Shown here in pieces: positions 63,081-64,000 of a stretch of 64,000 bases of DNA. Below the pieces are notes generated by a model. That model was not told the origin of the DNA, ran no database searches, and saw nothing but the letters and a program-made list of their open reading frames with translations. The number at the start of each line of letters is the position of its first letter. Positions within the stretch are counted from its first letter, which is position 1. This stretch comes from Hyphomonadaceae bacterium (GTDB lineage: Bacteria > Pseudomonadota > Alphaproteobacteria > Caulobacterales > Aquidulcibacteraceae), in assembly GCA_019753105.1 (NCBI GenBank), contig JAIELJ010000004.1:62001-126000 (forward strand). The letters run 5' to 3'. The position numbers and the translations under genes are program-made.

Positions 63081-63590
63081 GTGCTGCTCGCTATGGCCGG
63101 TGATAGTCGGGCGTTTGCCCGTCTTGTCGCTGCCTGCCAACCTTGGCTCCTCAGACTTTTGTGGCGCATCCTGGGAGACATTCACGCCGCTGAAGATGCG
63201 GCCCAACTCAGCTTCGTTAAAGCTTGGTCCAACCTTCATCGGCTTGAACGGCCCGAGCGCTTCCGAAGCTGGCTGCGCGCCATTGCAGTGCGCAATGCGT
63301 TCGACGCCCGCAGAAAGTACATGCCGGCGGCCTCGCTCGACGATCTCGAAGACGCTGCCGATACGCGTTTCACGGTCGAGCGACAGGATCAGCAAGTCGA
63401 TCTCGCGCAGGCGTTGTCACGGCTCAGTGTGGCGCAGCGCGCCTGCGTGCTGCTCTCTCAAGCCGAAGGCCTCACCCACCCGGAGATCGCCGAACTCTTG
63501 GGAGCCCCTATCGGCACTGTTAAATCGCATGTGGCGCGGGGGCTGGCGATACTCCGCCAGTCCCTCGCCGATTGGAGAACGCATCGATGA
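63081..63590 (+). CDS. ECF sigma factor
   Basis: A 169-residue ECF sigma factor: region 2 (LLWRILGDIHAAEDAAQLSFVKAWSNL, RFRSWLRAIAVRNAFDARRK) and region 4 (LSVAQRACVLLSQAEGLTHPEIAELLGAPIGTVKSHVARGLAILRQSL). AGGAGG lies eight bases before GTG 63081; GTG 63042 is also possible. It overlaps the next gene as ATGA, the usual coupling for a sigma and its regulator. Confidence 0.9.
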   Translation: MLLAMAGDSRAFARLVAACQPWLLRLLWRILGDIHAAEDAAQLSFVKAWSNLHRLERPERFRSWLRAIAVRNAFDARRKYMPAASLDDLEDAADTRFTVERQDQQVDLAQALSRLSVAQRACVLLSQAEGLTHPEIAELLGAPIGTVKSHVARGLAILRQSLADWRTHR

Positions 63591-63892
63591 ACGAACGACA
63601 ATTCGATGACGCGTTCGCGCGTCTGCTTGATGAAGCGCCGCCGACCAGCGCCGATCTCAGCAAACCCGTCAAAAACACGGTCGACCGCAGACGCGTCGCC
63701 GAGCTTGTGACGCGCATAGCCGTTTGCGCCGTGTTTGCGGCTGTTTGCGGATTCTTCTTCGCGTCGATCTCAAGCACCGCTGCGGCCTATTGGGGCGAGG
63801 CCTGGCTCGTGATGGTCCCGTTGGCATGCATCGGCCTACTGGTTTGGGCTGCGCTCATTGAAGTGCTGACGCTCTGCTTTGCGCGCGCGTAG
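63587..63892 (+). CDS. Small membrane protein, possible anti-sigma partner
   Basis: A 101-residue protein with an N-terminal cytosolic part (MNERQFDDAFARLLDEAPP) and two helices (ICVAVFAAVCGFFF-like and VMVPLACIGLLVWAALIEVLTL). Its start overlaps the sigma stop as ATGA. No zinc or FecR motif is seen, so the anti-sigma role is inferred from position only. Confidence 0.7.
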   Translation: MNERQFDDAFARLLDEAPPTSADLSKPVKNTVDRRRVAELVTRIAVCAVFAAVCGFFFASISSTAAAYWGEAWLVMVPLACIGLLVWAALIEVLTLCFARA

Positions 63893-63935
63893 CAGAGGCG
63901 ATTTCGACGCCGACATCCCGAACCTTGGTGACTTC

Positions 63936-64000
63936 ATGATACGCTTCTTGCTTCACATGTTTTTCTGCGTCTGCGCTGCCGCTTGGTTCATTACGCTCCC
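63936..64000 (+). CDS. Start of an exported protein, cut by the window edge
   Basis: The frame from ATG 63936 begins with a hydrophobic stretch (MIRFLLHMFFCVCAAAWFIT) like a signal peptide or membrane anchor. Only 21 codons are inside the window, 43 bp after the previous gene, so it is probably the fourth gene of the sigma operon. Confidence 0.35.
   Translation, partial: MIRFLLHMFFCVCAAAWFITL

Noticed and set aside
1-64000. Search for tRNA, rRNA and CRISPR arrays
   Set aside because: No T-loop-like motifs, conserved rRNA blocks or regularly spaced repeats were noticed, though weak RNA genes cannot be excluded by eye.

Overview
The window is high-GC, gene-dense DNA from an alphaproteobacterium, most likely in or near the Caulobacterales (Caulobacteraceae/Hyphomonadaceae-like). 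This is inferred from gene content: a proteobacterial lasso-peptide locus with a dedicated isopeptidase and TonB receptor, a FecI/FecR pair, many periplasmic serine hydrolases, MASE1 and HWE kinases. No rRNA or tRNA gene was seen to confirm it. No transposase, integrase or CRISPR array was recognised.

Region 1 (about 0.07-10.9 kb) is the most interesting part: a lasso-peptide gene cluster that begins with a complete acyl-homoserine-lactone quorum-sensing pair. On the + strand, in tight succession, lie a LuxR-type receptor, a LuxI-type synthase, a PhyH-type Fe(II)/2-oxoglutarate dioxygenase, a GntR regulator, two short lasso precursor genes (3139..3258 and 3292..3423, not previously obvious because of their size), a fused RRE/protease B protein and the ATP-dependent cyclase C. 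Both precursors carry Thr at leader position -2 and a core with Gly1 and Glu9, so nine-residue macrolactam rings are predicted. Converging on this operon, on the - strand, are a TonB-dependent receptor with an N-terminal signalling (STN) domain and an AtxE2-like lasso isopeptidase. The parts describe a population-density-controlled peptide that is made, exported, taken back up and linearised.

Region 2 (10.9-19.3 kb) is regulatory: a PilZ pair, a single-domain response regulator, a MASE1/PAS hybrid histidine kinase with REC and HPt domains, an OmpR-type regulator, and a three-gene - strand unit (unknown protein, ECF sigma, FecR). The sigma/FecR pair is the natural candidate for relaying the STN signal of the lasso receptor. 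A small XRE regulator with a 19-bp palindromic operator follows.

Region 3 (19.5-31.7 kb) looks like a defence island: an IetA/IetS-like AAA ATPase plus subtilisin pair with two further coupled genes (the last one frameshifted), an HNH endonuclease, a large CoiA-like nuclease protein, a PHP-domain/SMC-like ATPase and a possible DUF3800 remnant.

Region 4 (31.9-39.3 kb) holds loose accessory genes: a Sel1-repeat membrane protein, a CPBP protease and a CPBP pseudogene, a pentapeptide-repeat protein, a SMI1/KNR4-like protein, a GFA protein, two NTF2-like proteins and a MarR regulator with two perfect operators.

Region 5 (39.4-64 kb) is a run of small modules, each pairing a regulator with a periplasmic hydrolase: five class-C-beta-lactamase-like serine hydrolases and two S41 peptidases beside XRE, winged-helix/TM, GlxA, AraC and MarR regulators. 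Mixed in are a TetR/cytochrome b module, two sensor kinases, an ABA4-like membrane protein and, at the right edge, an ECF sigma operon that runs off the window.
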